From NCBI RefSeq assembly GCF_020911725.1, contig NZ_CP076620.1, positions 232,501-296,500 on the forward strand: a stretch of 64,000 bases of DNA, read 5' to 3'. Shown here piece by piece: positions 21,303 to 30,963 of this stretch. Each line of letters opens with the position of its first letter. Within the stretch, counting starts at the first letter, position 1. Under the pieces are notes generated by a model that was not told the DNA's origin, made no database searches, and saw only the letters and a program-made list of their open reading frames with translations. Made by a program: the position numbers and the translations under genes. This DNA is from Clostridium cadaveris (lineage in GTDB: Bacteria; Bacillota; Clostridia; Clostridiales; Clostridiaceae).

Positions 21303-22059
21303 GCTTATAAAAGCAGAACTTTATAAATATTATAAAAGACCATTTATATATGTTGTAATTGGGGCATTAATATCGGCTATGGCTTTTGTTATATATTCAT
21401 CTCAAGGAAACTTAATCGTAGATGTTATAGTAGCTAAAGAGGGGTATTCTAGAGAAGCCTTTATCAAAGTTGCAGGGTTTGGATTTCCGTTTATTACTTA
21501 CATTTTAATGCTGTTTTCAGTTGTAATGACAGATGACTTGAAAGCAGGAACTATAAAGAATTTATTATCCTCTAATGTAAATAAATATAAGATATTTTTA
21601 AGCAGATTTATAGTACAAGTGATATTAGCTTTCATAGTGTCAGTGGTAAGCCTTATAGCTTTCTTTTTAATGATCAGTACTATTGAAGCAGGAAATGAAT
21701 ATAGCATTTCTCTAGTTAGAGATTTTTTAATGAGGTTCGCTGTAGTATCGGTGGGTTATGTTGGAATGATAGCATTAATAAATTTTCTAAGTGTATTAAT
21801 AAAAAATGAGTCTGTAGTATCAGTTATATATTATTTTATAATACTTCAAATATCTGTAGTTATATTTCTCCTCAAAAAGACCATTGCACCGCAGGTTGAA
21901 TGGATACAGAGGCTTTTAATAACTTATAATATAGGTTATGTAGGAAATGCGTTTGCAGAGAAAAGTACTTATATACCGGTGATTGTTACTGGGTTAATCT
22001 ATGCTACATTATTTACTCTTCTAGGGATGTTTATTTTCAATAAACAGGAAATTAAGTAA
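21295..22059 (+). CDS. ABC-2 type permease, lantibiotic immunity type (first)
   Basis: 254 aa with six hydrophobic segments in the ABC-2 layout. The N-terminus MIKLIKAELYKYYKRPFIYV and the loop MTDDLKAGTIKNLLSSNVNKYKIFLSR match the LanE/LanG or CprB/CprC family. It is paralogous to the next gene; both begin with an xLVKAxLYxxxxRPF pattern and share the KxGTxKNxxSSN loop. It probably forms the membrane domain with that partner. Confidence 0.85.
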   Translation: MIKLIKAELYKYYKRPFIYVVIGALISAMAFVIYSSQGNLIVDVIVAKEGYSREAFIKVAGFGFPFITYILMLFSVVMTDDLKAGTIKNLLSSNVNKYKIFLSRFIVQVILAFIVSVVSLIAFFLMISTIEAGNEYSISLVRDFLMRFAVVSVGYVGMIALINFLSVLIKNESVVSVIYYFIILQISVVIFLLKKTIAPQVEWIQRLLITYNIGYVGNAFAEKSTYIPVIVTGLIYATLFTLLGMFIFNKQEIK

Positions 22060-22071
22060 GGAGGAAGAGAA

Positions 22072-22815
22072 ATGATTAATCTAGTTAAGGCGGATTTATA
22101 TAGATTTATTCATAGGCCATTTGGATATTTGGCAGCTGGAATAATAGGCTTTCTTACAATATTAGTACAGTTTTTTCTCTCTATAGGAAATGATCCTGCA
22201 TCTAAGGAATATGTTTTAATTAATGTGATACCTAAGGGCGTAGAAATAATATTGATTTTAGTATTTGTATTTTCAGTTTTCATTGAAGATGAATATAAAG
22301 AAGGTACACTTAAGAATGTGATTTCCTCAAATATATCGAGAGGGAAAATATATTTGAGCAAATGTATATCAGAAATAATTTTGGCACTTATAGTTTGTGC
22401 AGTAGTTTTTATATCATTTCTCATAGGATTCTCTTTATTAAAATGGGAAAATGGATATGACAATACTTTATTCTATGAGTTTTTAAAAAGGCTACTAGCT
22501 ATAATACCTGTATTTTTAGGTGGATTAGCTATGGCTAATGCTTTAAGCGTTATACTAAAAAATAATACTTCGGGAATATTTACTTACATCATAGTTATTC
22601 TAGCATCTAAAAAATTTATAATGTTTTTATCTATATCTATATGGAGCAAATTCAGCAAATTGAATGAGTATCTTTTATATACGCAAATAGAGATATTCAA
22701 CGATTATACTCTAGGAAACAACGAACTAATCAATGTAGCTATAGTTGGAATAGTAACGGCTATCATATTCAATTTTATTGGATATTTAATATTTAGAAAT
22801 TCGGAAGTAAAGTGA
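22072..22815 (+). CDS. ABC-2 type permease, lantibiotic immunity type (second)
   Basis: 247 aa, about six membrane segments. The N-terminus INLVKADLYRFIHRPFGYL and the loop EDEYKEGTLKNVISSNISRGKIYLSK mirror the preceding permease, so the two arose by duplication. GGAGGAAGAG precedes ATG 22072, 12 bp after the first permease. It overlaps the frame of the kinase region only slightly. Confidence 0.85.
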   Translation: MINLVKADLYRFIHRPFGYLAAGIIGFLTILVQFFLSIGNDPASKEYVLINVIPKGVEIILILVFVFSVFIEDEYKEGTLKNVISSNISRGKIYLSKCISEIILALIVCAVVFISFLIGFSLLKWENGYDNTLFYEFLKRLLAIIPVFLGGLAMANALSVILKNNTSGIFTYIIVILASKKFIMFLSISIWSKFSKLNEYLLYTQIEIFNDYTLGNNELINVAIVGIVTAIIFNFIGYLIFRNSEVK

Positions 22816-22835
22816 TTTTTATGGAGGTTTTAGTC

Positions 22836-23759
22836 ATGCAAAATATTATTATAATAGGTTTAATAGCATTACTTTGTATTACTATAAACCTTCTAATTTT
22901 AAGAAAACGAGAAATAAATAAATTAAAAGAGAGCTTATCTGAAATAAATAAACGTAATACTAATGAACTACTTAAAATATCTTATCCAAATAAAAATTTA
23001 GAGGGACTTATAATGGAAATCAATAATGCTATAAAGATTAAGAAGGAGATAGAATTTAAATATAAGGAAAAGGACTTAGAATTGAGACAGTCTATAGCAA
23101 ATATGTCTCATGATTTAAGAACACCGCTTACGTCTATAATGGGATATATGCAGCTTCTGGAGGATGATGACACTGATGAAGACGACAAGAAACTATATAT
23201 GAGTATAATAGAGAGGCGTTCTACGACATTAAAAGAACTTATATCAAATTTTTATGATTTATCTAGAATTCAAGCTGATGAGTATAGAATGATTATGGAA
23301 GATATAAATTTAAGTGAAAATTTATGCGAAATTATAGCATTATTTTATGATGATTTAAAAAATAAAGGGTTAGAACCAAAAATAAATATACAAGAAAATA
23401 TAGGTTTTATAAATGGAGATGAGCAGGGAATTGCAAGAATTTTTACTAATTTGATGCAAAATGCATTAAAATATGCAAAAAGTTCATTCTGTATAGTTCT
23501 AAAAAATGAAGGTAAATATGTATTAACAGAATTTTCTAACGATGTTTGTGATTTAAAAGATGAGGATGTTCCGAAAATATTTGATAGGTTTTTTACAGCA
23601 GATAGAATGAGAACAGGTCAGAATACAGGACTTGGACTGGCTATAACTAAAAGCCTAGTAGAAAAAATGGGTCATGAAATATGGGCTGAAAAGGTAGGAG
23701 AAAAGCTATATATAAAAATAAAATGGAGGAAAAAAGTGAATAATTATATAACAAATTGA
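22836..23759 (+). CDS. Sensor histidine kinase of the peptide-resistance module
   Basis: 307 aa. It has a single N-terminal membrane segment (about residues 2-22) and no sizeable extracellular domain. A coiled linker follows, then the H-box SIANMSHDLRTPLTSI, N-box NLMQNALKYAK, F-box-like KIFDRFFTADRM and G2 box GQNTGLGLAITKSL. Kinases with such small input parts in this context sense peptide stress with help of the transporter or directly in the membrane. The start at 22836 is chosen because GGAGG lies 8 nt before it; the frame begins at 22812. The stop is immediately followed by a truncated permease. Confidence 0.88.
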   Translation: MQNIIIIGLIALLCITINLLILRKREINKLKESLSEINKRNTNELLKISYPNKNLEGLIMEINNAIKIKKEIEFKYKEKDLELRQSIANMSHDLRTPLTSIMGYMQLLEDDDTDEDDKKLYMSIIERRSTTLKELISNFYDLSRIQADEYRMIMEDINLSENLCEIIALFYDDLKNKGLEPKINIQENIGFINGDEQGIARIFTNLMQNALKYAKSSFCIVLKNEGKYVLTEFSNDVCDLKDEDVPKIFDRFFTADRMRTGQNTGLGLAITKSLVEKMGHEIWAEKVGEKLYIKIKWRKKVNNYITN

Positions 23760-24371
23760 GGATATTATGCGTTCCAAAAATTAGGCGGATACTATAATGT
23801 TGGTAATTTATTTGTTATAATATATGCTATAACTAACTTTATTGGACAGATCTATACTTTGATACTATCAATAGATGCACCTTTACGTATTTTACTTGAT
23901 AGCACAGATAGAAAATACATCCCTGAAAAGATGTTTGTTCAAAATAAATACGGTTCATATGTTAATGGAAACAAACTTATAGCATTGATCGTATCTATCT
24001 TAATCATAATACCTGCTTTTGGAATTGGAAGCGTTGATGCTATGGTTAAGTGGTTAGTTAAATTAAATGCAGTATGTATGCCATTACGTTACTTATGGGT
24101 ATTTGCAGCATACATTGCACTAAAGAAAGCTGGAGATAAATTTAAGGCTGAATATCGTTTTACTAAGAGCAGAACTCTAGGGATGATACTTGGTGCATGG
24201 TGTTTTGTATTTACAGCGTTTGCATGTATAGGCGGTATGTACTCAAAAGATCCATTCCAATTAGTATTAAATATAGTAACACCATTTATACTAATAAGCT
24301 TAGGTTTAATAATGCCTAAATTAGCTGAAAAGGAAAGGAAGAATAAAAATACAGTTCAATCTACAAAATAG
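23760..24371 (+). pseudogene. Amino-acid permease (APC superfamily), N-terminally truncated
   Basis: The frame runs from the base after the kinase stop (YYAFQKLGGYYNVGNLFVII) to 24371, about 200 codons. It contains LSIDAPLRILLDSTDRKYIP and several further membrane helices, matching the C-terminal 40% of GadC-like amino-acid/GABA antiporters (about 470 aa). There is no start codon with a ribosome site at the beginning, so the 5' part has been lost. The junction lies exactly at the kinase stop (23759/23760), which suggests a deletion or insertion event joined the resistance module to this permease-aminopeptidase pair. Confidence 0.75.
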
Positions 24372-24382
24372 GAGGTAAGATT

Positions 24383-25696
24383 ATGAGTTCAAAGTACGTA
24401 AAAGAATTATTTAATTTTATTGAAAAGTCTCCTAGCTGTTTCCATGCTATAGAAGCAATTAAGGATCAGCTAAAGAGCGAAGGTTTTGTAGAACTTTTGG
24501 AGGGAAAAACTTGGAGTTTAGAAGTGGGAAAGAAGTATTATGTTACTAGAAACCTATCTTCTGTAATAGCTTTTAAGATACCTTCAAAGGCTTACAAGAG
24601 TTTCCATATAGTAGCTAGCCACAGTGATGCACCAACTTTTAAGATTAAGGAAAATGCAGAGCTTGAGGTAAATAGTAAATACGTTCAATTAAACACTGAA
24701 AGATATGGTGGAATGCTATGTTCAACATGGTTTGACCGTCCATTATCAATCGCAGGAAGAATATTAGTTAAGGGAGAAAACGGAGTTAAAACTCATCTAG
24801 TAAATATAGATAAGGATTTAGTTGTAATCCCTAACGTAGCTATCCATATGAATAGGACAGCTAATGATGGCTATGCTTATAATGCACAAGTGGACATGCT
24901 TCCTCTTTATGGTAGCAACGATGCAAAAGATTCTTTCTTAAAATTAGTAGCAGAAAATGCAGGAGTTAAAGTAGAGGACATATTGGGAACAGATTTATTC
25001 TTATATAACAGAATGAATGGAACAGTTGCTGGATTAAACGAAGAGTTTATATTATGTGCAAAGCTAGATGATTTAGAGTGCGCATTTACATCTCTTCAAG
25101 GTTTCTTAAAGGGACAGTCAGAAAATAGTGCATCTGTATATTGTGTATTTGATAATGAAGAAGTGGGAAGTGGAACAAAACAGGGAGCTGCCTCAACTTT
25201 CTTATATGATACATTAAAGAGAATAAATATGGCTATGGGAAGAAGTGAGGAGGACTATTATACTACAGTAGCTTCAAGCTTCATGCTATCAGCTGACAAT
25301 GCTCATGCTGTTCACCCAAATCATCCTTCAAAGTCAGATCCGACTAATAGAGTGTATATGAATGAAGGTATTGTAATAAAATACAATGCAAATCAAAAGT
25401 ACACTACAGATGGAGTTTCATCTGCAATATTCAAGAATATATGTGAATCTGTAGGTGTTCCATGCCAAAGTTTCACTAATCGTTCAGATATGTTAGGTGG
25501 ATCAACTTTAGGAAATATATCAAACTCACAAGTTTCTTTAAATACTGTAGATATTGGACTGCCTCAATTAGCAATGCACTCAACTTATGAAACTGCAGGG
25601 GCTAAAGACCTTGAATACATGGTAAAAGCTGTAGAAGCTTTTTATAACTCATGTATAGAGGCTGTCGAAGATGGACAATATTCTATAATTAAATAA
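24383..25696 (+). CDS. apeB: M18 family aminopeptidase
   Basis: 437 aa, full length for M18 aspartyl-type aminopeptidases. These are cytosolic, dinuclear metal enzymes that remove N-terminal residues from peptides. Metal and catalytic motifs are visible: ASHSDAPTFKIK near residue 80, KLDDLECAF, FDNEEVGSGTKQGA with the catalytic/metal Glu pair, SADNAHAVHPNHP and the C-terminal QLAMHSTYETAGAKD. AGGAGGTAAGATT precedes ATG 24383, 11 bp after the permease remnant, with which it was probably once co-transcribed. Confidence 0.95.
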   Translation: MSSKYVKELFNFIEKSPSCFHAIEAIKDQLKSEGFVELLEGKTWSLEVGKKYYVTRNLSSVIAFKIPSKAYKSFHIVASHSDAPTFKIKENAELEVNSKYVQLNTERYGGMLCSTWFDRPLSIAGRILVKGENGVKTHLVNIDKDLVVIPNVAIHMNRTANDGYAYNAQVDMLPLYGSNDAKDSFLKLVAENAGVKVEDILGTDLFLYNRMNGTVAGLNEEFILCAKLDDLECAFTSLQGFLKGQSENSASVYCVFDNEEVGSGTKQGAASTFLYDTLKRINMAMGRSEEDYYTTVASSFMLSADNAHAVHPNHPSKSDPTNRVYMNEGIVIKYNANQKYTTDGVSSAIFKNICESVGVPCQSFTNRSDMLGGSTLGNISNSQVSLNTVDIGLPQLAMHSTYETAGAKDLEYMVKAVEAFYNSCIEAVEDGQYSIIK

Positions 25697-25738
25697 GTTT
25701 AATCTTTAAATTAACTTATTTATATATGACGAACTGTG

Positions 25739-25779
25739 GAATAAACCTGAGTACTTTGGTATTCGGGTTTATTTTTTTA
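25739..25779 (+). terminator. Terminator after the aminopeptidase
   Basis: AATAAACCTGAGTAC pairs with GTATTCGGGTTTATT and runs into a T-stretch. Confidence 0.65.
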
Positions 25780-25878
25780 TTACAAAGTATGGTATAATTT
25801 ATATTATATAACATGGTATTTTATATGTTATTTTTATTTAAAGAAACATATAATTAATTACGAAATCAGAGGATAACA

Positions 25879-27474
25879 ATGAAGATTAAGTTTCAGACGA
25901 AGATGACTCTAGCTATAATTTTTATCATATTACTTTCTACGATTATTACTACAGGACTGACAACAAAACTTATTTTGAAGAAGAACTTCAATGATTTAGA
26001 AAAGAATTTGTTGAATATTGGAGACACTGTGGCTCAGACCTCATTGGTTCACGAAGAGCTAGAGGGAAATGAATATAAAGGAGAAATTCAAAGTCTAGCT
26101 AACAATATTTCAAAACATGTAGTATATATAGATTTTATTGTAGTATGTGATATGAATGGAATAAGATATTCTCATCCCAATGAAAAGCTTATTGGAACAA
26201 AAATGGTTGGCGGAGATGAAATCGATGTAATTACTAAAAGTCAAAAGTATATAACTGAAAATAAAGGAACTTTGGGAATATCAATAAGAGGATTTGTCCC
26301 CATATTTAATAAAGAAAACACTCAAGTTGGCTATGTAGTAGTAGGATCAATGCGTACAGCCTTTAGAGAAAAGCAAAAGGAAGTATTCATCATGTCATTG
26401 ATATTTTTAATAACAGGTGTGTTTGTTGGAAGCATTTGCGGAGTAATCTTGTCCAAAAATACAAAAAAGATATTACTTGGAATGGAACCGGAAGAATTAG
26501 CTCAGTTATATAGAGAACATGGCAGCGTAACAGAAGCTATTCGTGAAGGTATAGTGGCTATAAATAATAAAGGTGAAATAACTTTAATGAATGAAAGTGC
26601 AAGAAATTTATTTGGAGTTACGGATAAAAAAATTAAAGGCGCATCTGTAGAAAATGTAATCCCCCATACAAGATTAATGAGTGTTATTTATAGGGGAGAG
26701 GCAGAATATAATATGGAACAGGCCATAAATGACAAACTTATAATCACTAATAGAATACCTATAATAGAAAACGAAAAGGTAGTTGGAGCTGTTGCTAGCT
26801 TTAGAGATAAAACTCAATTAATACATTTAGGTGAAGAATTGACGGGGGCAAAACAGATGATACAAGCTCTACGTGCGAATAATCATGAATTTTCTAATAA
26901 ACTTCAGGTAATAATGGGACTTTTAGAGATGGGGCAAGTAGAAAAAGCTATAGACTACATAATAGAAATTGAGGAAAATAAAAAATCTACATTAAAGTAT
27001 ATTATGAAAAATATTAATGATGAAGTTATTAGTGGATTAATAATAGGAAAAATATATCAGTGTAGAGAAGAAAATATAGATTTAAATATATATAACAAGA
27101 GCTATATCAATAAGATACACAATAGGGTCCTTTGTCATTCGCTGGTAACTATAATAGGAAATCTTATAGATAATGCATTAGATTCATTGAAACAAGACGT
27201 GAAAAATGAAGGATGGATTAAAATATTTATATATGAAGACGATACAAATATCAAAATTGAAGTTGAGGATAATGGACCAGGAATTTCAGCGGACATTAAA
27301 GACCATATGTTTAAAAGAGGTGTGTCTACAAAGGGTGACGATAGAGGTACAGGATTATACTTAGTACAACAAGCAATAAACAATTTTAAGGGTCATGTAT
27401 ATGTAGATTCTATTGAGAATGTAAGCACAAAATTTACTGTAATAATACCATATAATGCTAAGGAGGGGATTTAA
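25879..27474 (+). CDS. CitA/DcuS-type sensor histidine kinase
   Basis: 531 aa. Two membrane segments (about 10-31 and 170-193) flank an extracellular PAS-like (sCache) domain that carries the family's ligand-site motif (IRYSHPNEKLIGTKM). A cytoplasmic PAS domain (about 210-310) follows. The H-box is of the SpoOB type (LRANNHEFSNKLQVIMGL), and the ATPase shows DNALDSL, VEDNGPGIS and DRGTGLYLVQQAI. Family members sense citrate, malate or other C4/C6 acids. Its position before the regulator and a 2-hydroxycarboxylate transporter supports citrate or malate as the signal. Confidence 0.92.
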   Translation: MKIKFQTKMTLAIIFIILLSTIITTGLTTKLILKKNFNDLEKNLLNIGDTVAQTSLVHEELEGNEYKGEIQSLANNISKHVVYIDFIVVCDMNGIRYSHPNEKLIGTKMVGGDEIDVITKSQKYITENKGTLGISIRGFVPIFNKENTQVGYVVVGSMRTAFREKQKEVFIMSLIFLITGVFVGSICGVILSKNTKKILLGMEPEELAQLYREHGSVTEAIREGIVAINNKGEITLMNESARNLFGVTDKKIKGASVENVIPHTRLMSVIYRGEAEYNMEQAINDKLIITNRIPIIENEKVVGAVASFRDKTQLIHLGEELTGAKQMIQALRANNHEFSNKLQVIMGLLEMGQVEKAIDYIIEIEENKKSTLKYIMKNINDEVISGLIIGKIYQCREENIDLNIYNKSYINKIHNRVLCHSLVTIIGNLIDNALDSLKQDVKNEGWIKIFIYEDDTNIKIEVEDNGPGISADIKDHMFKRGVSTKGDDRGTGLYLVQQAINNFKGHVYVDSIENVSTKFTVIIPYNAKEGI

Positions 27475-27475
27475 A

Positions 27476-28153
27476 ATGATTGATGTAATGATTGTTGAGG
27501 ATGATCCTATGGTTATGGATATTATATGTCAATATGTTAAAAGTATTGATGGCTTTAATGTAAAAGCTACTGCTTCTAATGGAAGTTTGGCCATGGAGAA
27601 ATTAAAGTTTATAAAAGTAGATCTTTTGATATTGGATGTTTATATGCCTATAATAAACGGTATTGATCTTCTTACAGAAATTCGTAAGAATGGAAACCTT
27701 GTTGATGCTTTTTTCTTAACAGCAGCAGATGATATTGGAATGATAGATAGAGCATTTAAATTTGGAGCAGTAGATTATTTAATTAAGCCATTTAGATATG
27801 AAAGATTTAAGAATACTTTAGATGCTTATAAAAATAGATTTCAGATTTTTCATGGAAGTGAAAAATTAATGACTCAACATGATATTGATAAGACCATTGG
27901 AAGGTCTGTAACTGATATGAATATACCAAAAGGTTTGAATAAAAGAACGTTACAGCATATACGAAACTACATTAAAAGCAGTGAAGAAAAGATAATAGTA
28001 TCTGAGGAAATAGCTAATGATTTAGGGATTTCGGTAGTAACGGTTAGAAAATATATGGAGTATCTTACAAACATTAATGAGGTAGTATTAAAATTGGAAT
28101 ATGGTACAGTAGGACGACCTACATATAAATATTGCAAATTAAGTGAAAACTGA
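27476..28153 (+). CDS. CitB/DcuR-type response regulator
   Basis: 225 aa. The receiver starts MIDVMIVEDDPMVMDI with acceptor Asp in LLILDVYMPIINGID and lysine in LIKPFRYERF. A linker and a C-terminal helix-turn-helix (SEEIANDLGISVVTVRKYME) follow, as in CitB/DcuR/MalR. GGAGGGG lies just before ATG 27476, which overlaps no kinase codon. It should activate the adjacent transporter gene when phosphorylated by the CitA-like kinase. Confidence 0.92.
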   Translation: MIDVMIVEDDPMVMDIICQYVKSIDGFNVKATASNGSLAMEKLKFIKVDLLILDVYMPIINGIDLLTEIRKNGNLVDAFFLTAADDIGMIDRAFKFGAVDYLIKPFRYERFKNTLDAYKNRFQIFHGSEKLMTQHDIDKTIGRSVTDMNIPKGLNKRTLQHIRNYIKSSEEKIIVSEEIANDLGISVVTVRKYMEYLTNINEVVLKLEYGTVGRPTYKYCKLSEN

Positions 28154-28167
28154 AAATGTATTTAAGA

Positions 28168-28205
28168 AAAGTTTTGTTAAAATCATAACAAAACTTTTTT
28201 TATTT
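28168..28205 (+). terminator. Terminator between the regulator and the carboxylate transporter
   Basis: AAGTTTTGTTA pairs with TAACAAAACTT and is followed by a T-run. The transporter therefore has its own promoter in 28206-28300. Confidence 0.8.
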
Positions 28206-28315
28206 ATTTTATTATGTAAAAAGTTATTTAATATGTTAGTTAATTATGAATAGGTTTACAATAAATACATAAAACAATTAGTGTTACTAAAACAACAATA
28301 GATGGGGGTAATAAG

Positions 28316-29626
28316 ATGATTGATGTCAATGAGAAGAAAAGCACATATGAATTGTTTGGAATGCCATGGTATATGTTTGGAGTTCTTGCAATTGTAGTGA
28401 TAGTTTCTGTAATGTTTGGAACACTTCCTAAAGGAATGATAGGAGCATTTGCTTTTATGATAGTTGTAGGTACGATTCTTAATGAAATAGGAAATAGAAT
28501 GCCTATAGTTAGAAGTTATTTAGGTGGAGGAGCTATAGTCGTAATATTTGGATCAGCAGCTTTAGTCTATTTTGGAATAATAAATGAAGGTACAGTATCA
28601 ATTGTAAATAACTTTATGAAAAATAATGGATTTTTAGATTTTTATATAGCTGCATTGATTACAGGAAGTATTTTGGGAATGAACAGAAAAATTTTAATAA
28701 ATGCTGCCTTAAGATATTTACCAGCAATAATAGGTGGAGTTATAGCAGCGCTAGGACTAACTTACTTGGTTGGAAGCTTAATTGGATATGGTGGAAAGGA
28801 AGCCATGTTCTTTATCTCAATTCCAATAATGGGAGGAGGAATGGGTGCAGGTGCAGTTCCTTTATCTCAAATTTTTGCAAGTCAGACTGGGCAAAGTGCT
28901 GAACAATTGTTGTCAGTTATGGTTCCCGCAGTTGCGCTTGGAAATGCAGTAGCTATAGTTTTAGGTGGGTTACTAAATAAGATAGGCAAAAAAATGCCAA
29001 AGCTATCTGGAGAAGGACAGCTTTTAAGAAATGTAAAAAATGATGTATCTGACAGTGAAAAAGAAAATTTAAAAGATAAAGCACTAGTTACATTTGAGAA
29101 TTTAGGTAAGGGTCTTTTGATTGCCACTGTATTCTTCTGTGTTGGGACAATTATCGCTAAATTTGTACCATCAATTCATGCTTATGCTTGGATGATCTTA
29201 TCAGTTGCAGCTATCAAAGTTTTAGGACTAATGCCTGAAAAGTTTGAGATTTGTTGCTATCAATGGTTTAGATTTATAATGACTAATTTGACACCAGCAC
29301 TTTTAGTTGGAGTTGGAGTAACTTATACAAATTTAGGACAGATTGCTGAAGCATTCTCTGGAATATATGTAATACTTGTACTGGTTACTGTAATAGGAGC
29401 TATAATAGGAACTGCAGTAGTTGGTCAACTTGTTGGTTTCTATCCAATAGAGGCATCTGTTACCGCTGGACTTTGCATGGCAAACATGGGTGGAACAGGA
29501 GATGTTGCTGTATTATCAGCAGCTAATAGAATGGAACTAATGCCTTTTGGACAGATTTCATCTAGAATAGGCGGCGCCTTTATGATGCTTTTATCAAGTT
29601 TCCTATTGAGGATATTTATGATGTAA
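28316..29626 (+). CDS. 2-hydroxycarboxylate (citrate/malate) transporter, 2HCT family
   Basis: 436 aa with about eleven hydrophobic segments. Two family motifs form the re-entrant loops: IMGGGMGAGAVPLSQIF in the first half and ANMGGTGDVAVLSAANRM in the second. This is the CitS/MaeN/CimH family of Na+- or H+-coupled transporters for citrate, malate or lactate exchange. GGGGG precedes ATG 28316. With the CitA/CitB pair it forms a dicarboxylate or citrate uptake unit. No citrate lyase genes follow, so malate is as likely as citrate. Confidence 0.92.
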   Translation: MIDVNEKKSTYELFGMPWYMFGVLAIVVIVSVMFGTLPKGMIGAFAFMIVVGTILNEIGNRMPIVRSYLGGGAIVVIFGSAALVYFGIINEGTVSIVNNFMKNNGFLDFYIAALITGSILGMNRKILINAALRYLPAIIGGVIAALGLTYLVGSLIGYGGKEAMFFISIPIMGGGMGAGAVPLSQIFASQTGQSAEQLLSVMVPAVALGNAVAIVLGGLLNKIGKKMPKLSGEGQLLRNVKNDVSDSEKENLKDKALVTFENLGKGLLIATVFFCVGTIIAKFVPSIHAYAWMILSVAAIKVLGLMPEKFEICCYQWFRFIMTNLTPALLVGVGVTYTNLGQIAEAFSGIYVILVLVTVIGAIIGTAVVGQLVGFYPIEASVTAGLCMANMGGTGDVAVLSAANRMELMPFGQISSRIGGAFMMLLSSFLLRIFMM

Positions 29627-29643
29627 AATTATAGTATAAAACT

Positions 29644-29699
29644 AAACTGTACCTCTAAAAGCCAGTTTTTTTATCTGAATTTGGAGGTACAGTTTTTAT
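29644..29699. terminator. Bidirectional terminator between transporter and hydF
   Basis: AAACTGTACCTC (29644-29655) pairs with GAGGTACAGTTT (29684-29695), with T-runs on both sides, between two convergent genes. Confidence 0.7.
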
Positions 29700-29746
29700 T
29701 GATATAAGATCAATTGCTAGTGTAAATAGTTAACATTTCCTTGCAT

Positions 29747-30943
29747 TTAAATATTGTTATCCATAATTAACATAGTTCTATCAAGGATTCCGGTCAAATA
29801 TGCTATTAAAACACCATAGTTTGTTATAGGAATTCCCTTCTCTTTGCATAGCTTGACTCTGTTCAATACAGTTTTTCTGTTTATCATGCAGGCTCCACAA
29901 TGAATTATCAAATCATACTTTTCTATATCATCTGGAAAATCATGACCAACTCTATATTCATAGTGAAGATCAAACCCTGTATATTTGTTTAACATCTTAG
30001 GGATTTTAACTCTTCCTATATCCTCATGTGATACATTATGTGAGCAGCTTTCAGAGATAAGTATTTTAGAATCTCTATTTAAATTTCGAATTTTAATTGC
30101 CCCATCTACAAAGGCATTAATATCTCCTTTGTGTCTTGCAAATAACATGGAAAAGCTAGTAAGCTTCATATTTTTGGGTACAATTTCATCTACTTTTTTA
30201 AAAACTTGAGAATCAGTTATGACTAAATCAACATCTTTGATATCTTCTAAAGCTGACTCTAGTTCGGTATCTCTTACAACATAGCTTTTTATTCCATGGT
30301 CAAGGCAATCTCTTATGCACTGCACTTGTGGAAGTATTATTCTACCTTTTGGAGCTTCCGAGTCTATTGGAACTACTAATATTACTTTTCCATTGTATGG
30401 AACTAGATCTCCAAGTATAGGAATTTCACTTTCTGCATCTTCTAATTTATTTATAATTAATGCGTTTAGTTCTTCAAGACCTTGATTTTCATATGTGGAT
30501 ATAAAAACAGCATCTTGGAATTGTGATTTTATTTTTTTTAATTCCTCGGGATGTAGTGTGTCTATTTTGTTTATAACTGTTATATAAGGAATATTGTACT
30601 TTTTAAACTTTAACTTCATTTCTTTATAGGAACTAAAATCTAAATCAGTGCTATCCATTACATAGAGGGCTAAATCTGTTCTCGTTAAAATTTCCAAGGT
30701 TTTTTTTACTCTCATTTTTCCAAGAGCACTGTTGTCATTTAGCCCTGCAGTATCTATAAATAATACTGGTCCTACTGGGATAAGCTCCATTGCCTTAAAG
30801 ACTGGATCTGTAGTAGTACCTTCTAATTCGGAAACTAGAGATATTTCTTGATTCAACAATCTGTTCATCAAGGAAGATTTTCCTGAATTAGTTTTTCCAT
30901 ATATAGCTATATGTTTTCTGTTTGAATTTGGAGCTGTATTCAT
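29747..30943 (-). CDS. hydF: [FeFe]-hydrogenase maturation GTPase HydF
   Basis: 398 aa. An N-terminal GTPase domain carries the P-loop GKTNSGKSS (16-24), TTTDP, DTAGL and NKID. The C-terminal cluster domain has ligands C300-X-H302 and C349-X2-C352 (ESCSHNVSHEDIGR and IHCGACMINRK). HydF is the scaffold on which HydE and HydG build the two-iron subcluster before transfer to the hydrogenase. AGGAGGTTCCCT precedes the ATG. It is the last gene of the TM1266-like/hydE/hydG/hydF operon. Confidence 0.96.
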   Translation of the reverse strand: MNTAPNSNRKHIAIYGKTNSGKSSLMNRLLNQEISLVSELEGTTTDPVFKAMELIPVGPVLFIDTAGLNDNSALGKMRVKKTLEILTRTDLALYVMDSTDLDFSSYKEMKLKFKKYNIPYITVINKIDTLHPEELKKIKSQFQDAVFISTYENQGLEELNALIINKLEDAESEIPILGDLVPYNGKVILVVPIDSEAPKGRIILPQVQCIRDCLDHGIKSYVVRDTELESALEDIKDVDLVITDSQVFKKVDEIVPKNMKLTSFSMLFARHKGDINAFVDGAIKIRNLNRDSKILISESCSHNVSHEDIGRVKIPKMLNKYTGFDLHYEYRVGHDFPDDIEKYDLIIHCGACMINRKTVLNRVKLCKEKGIPITNYGVLIAYLTGILDRTMLIMDNNI

Positions 30944-30963
30944 AGGGAACCTCCTATTTCATA

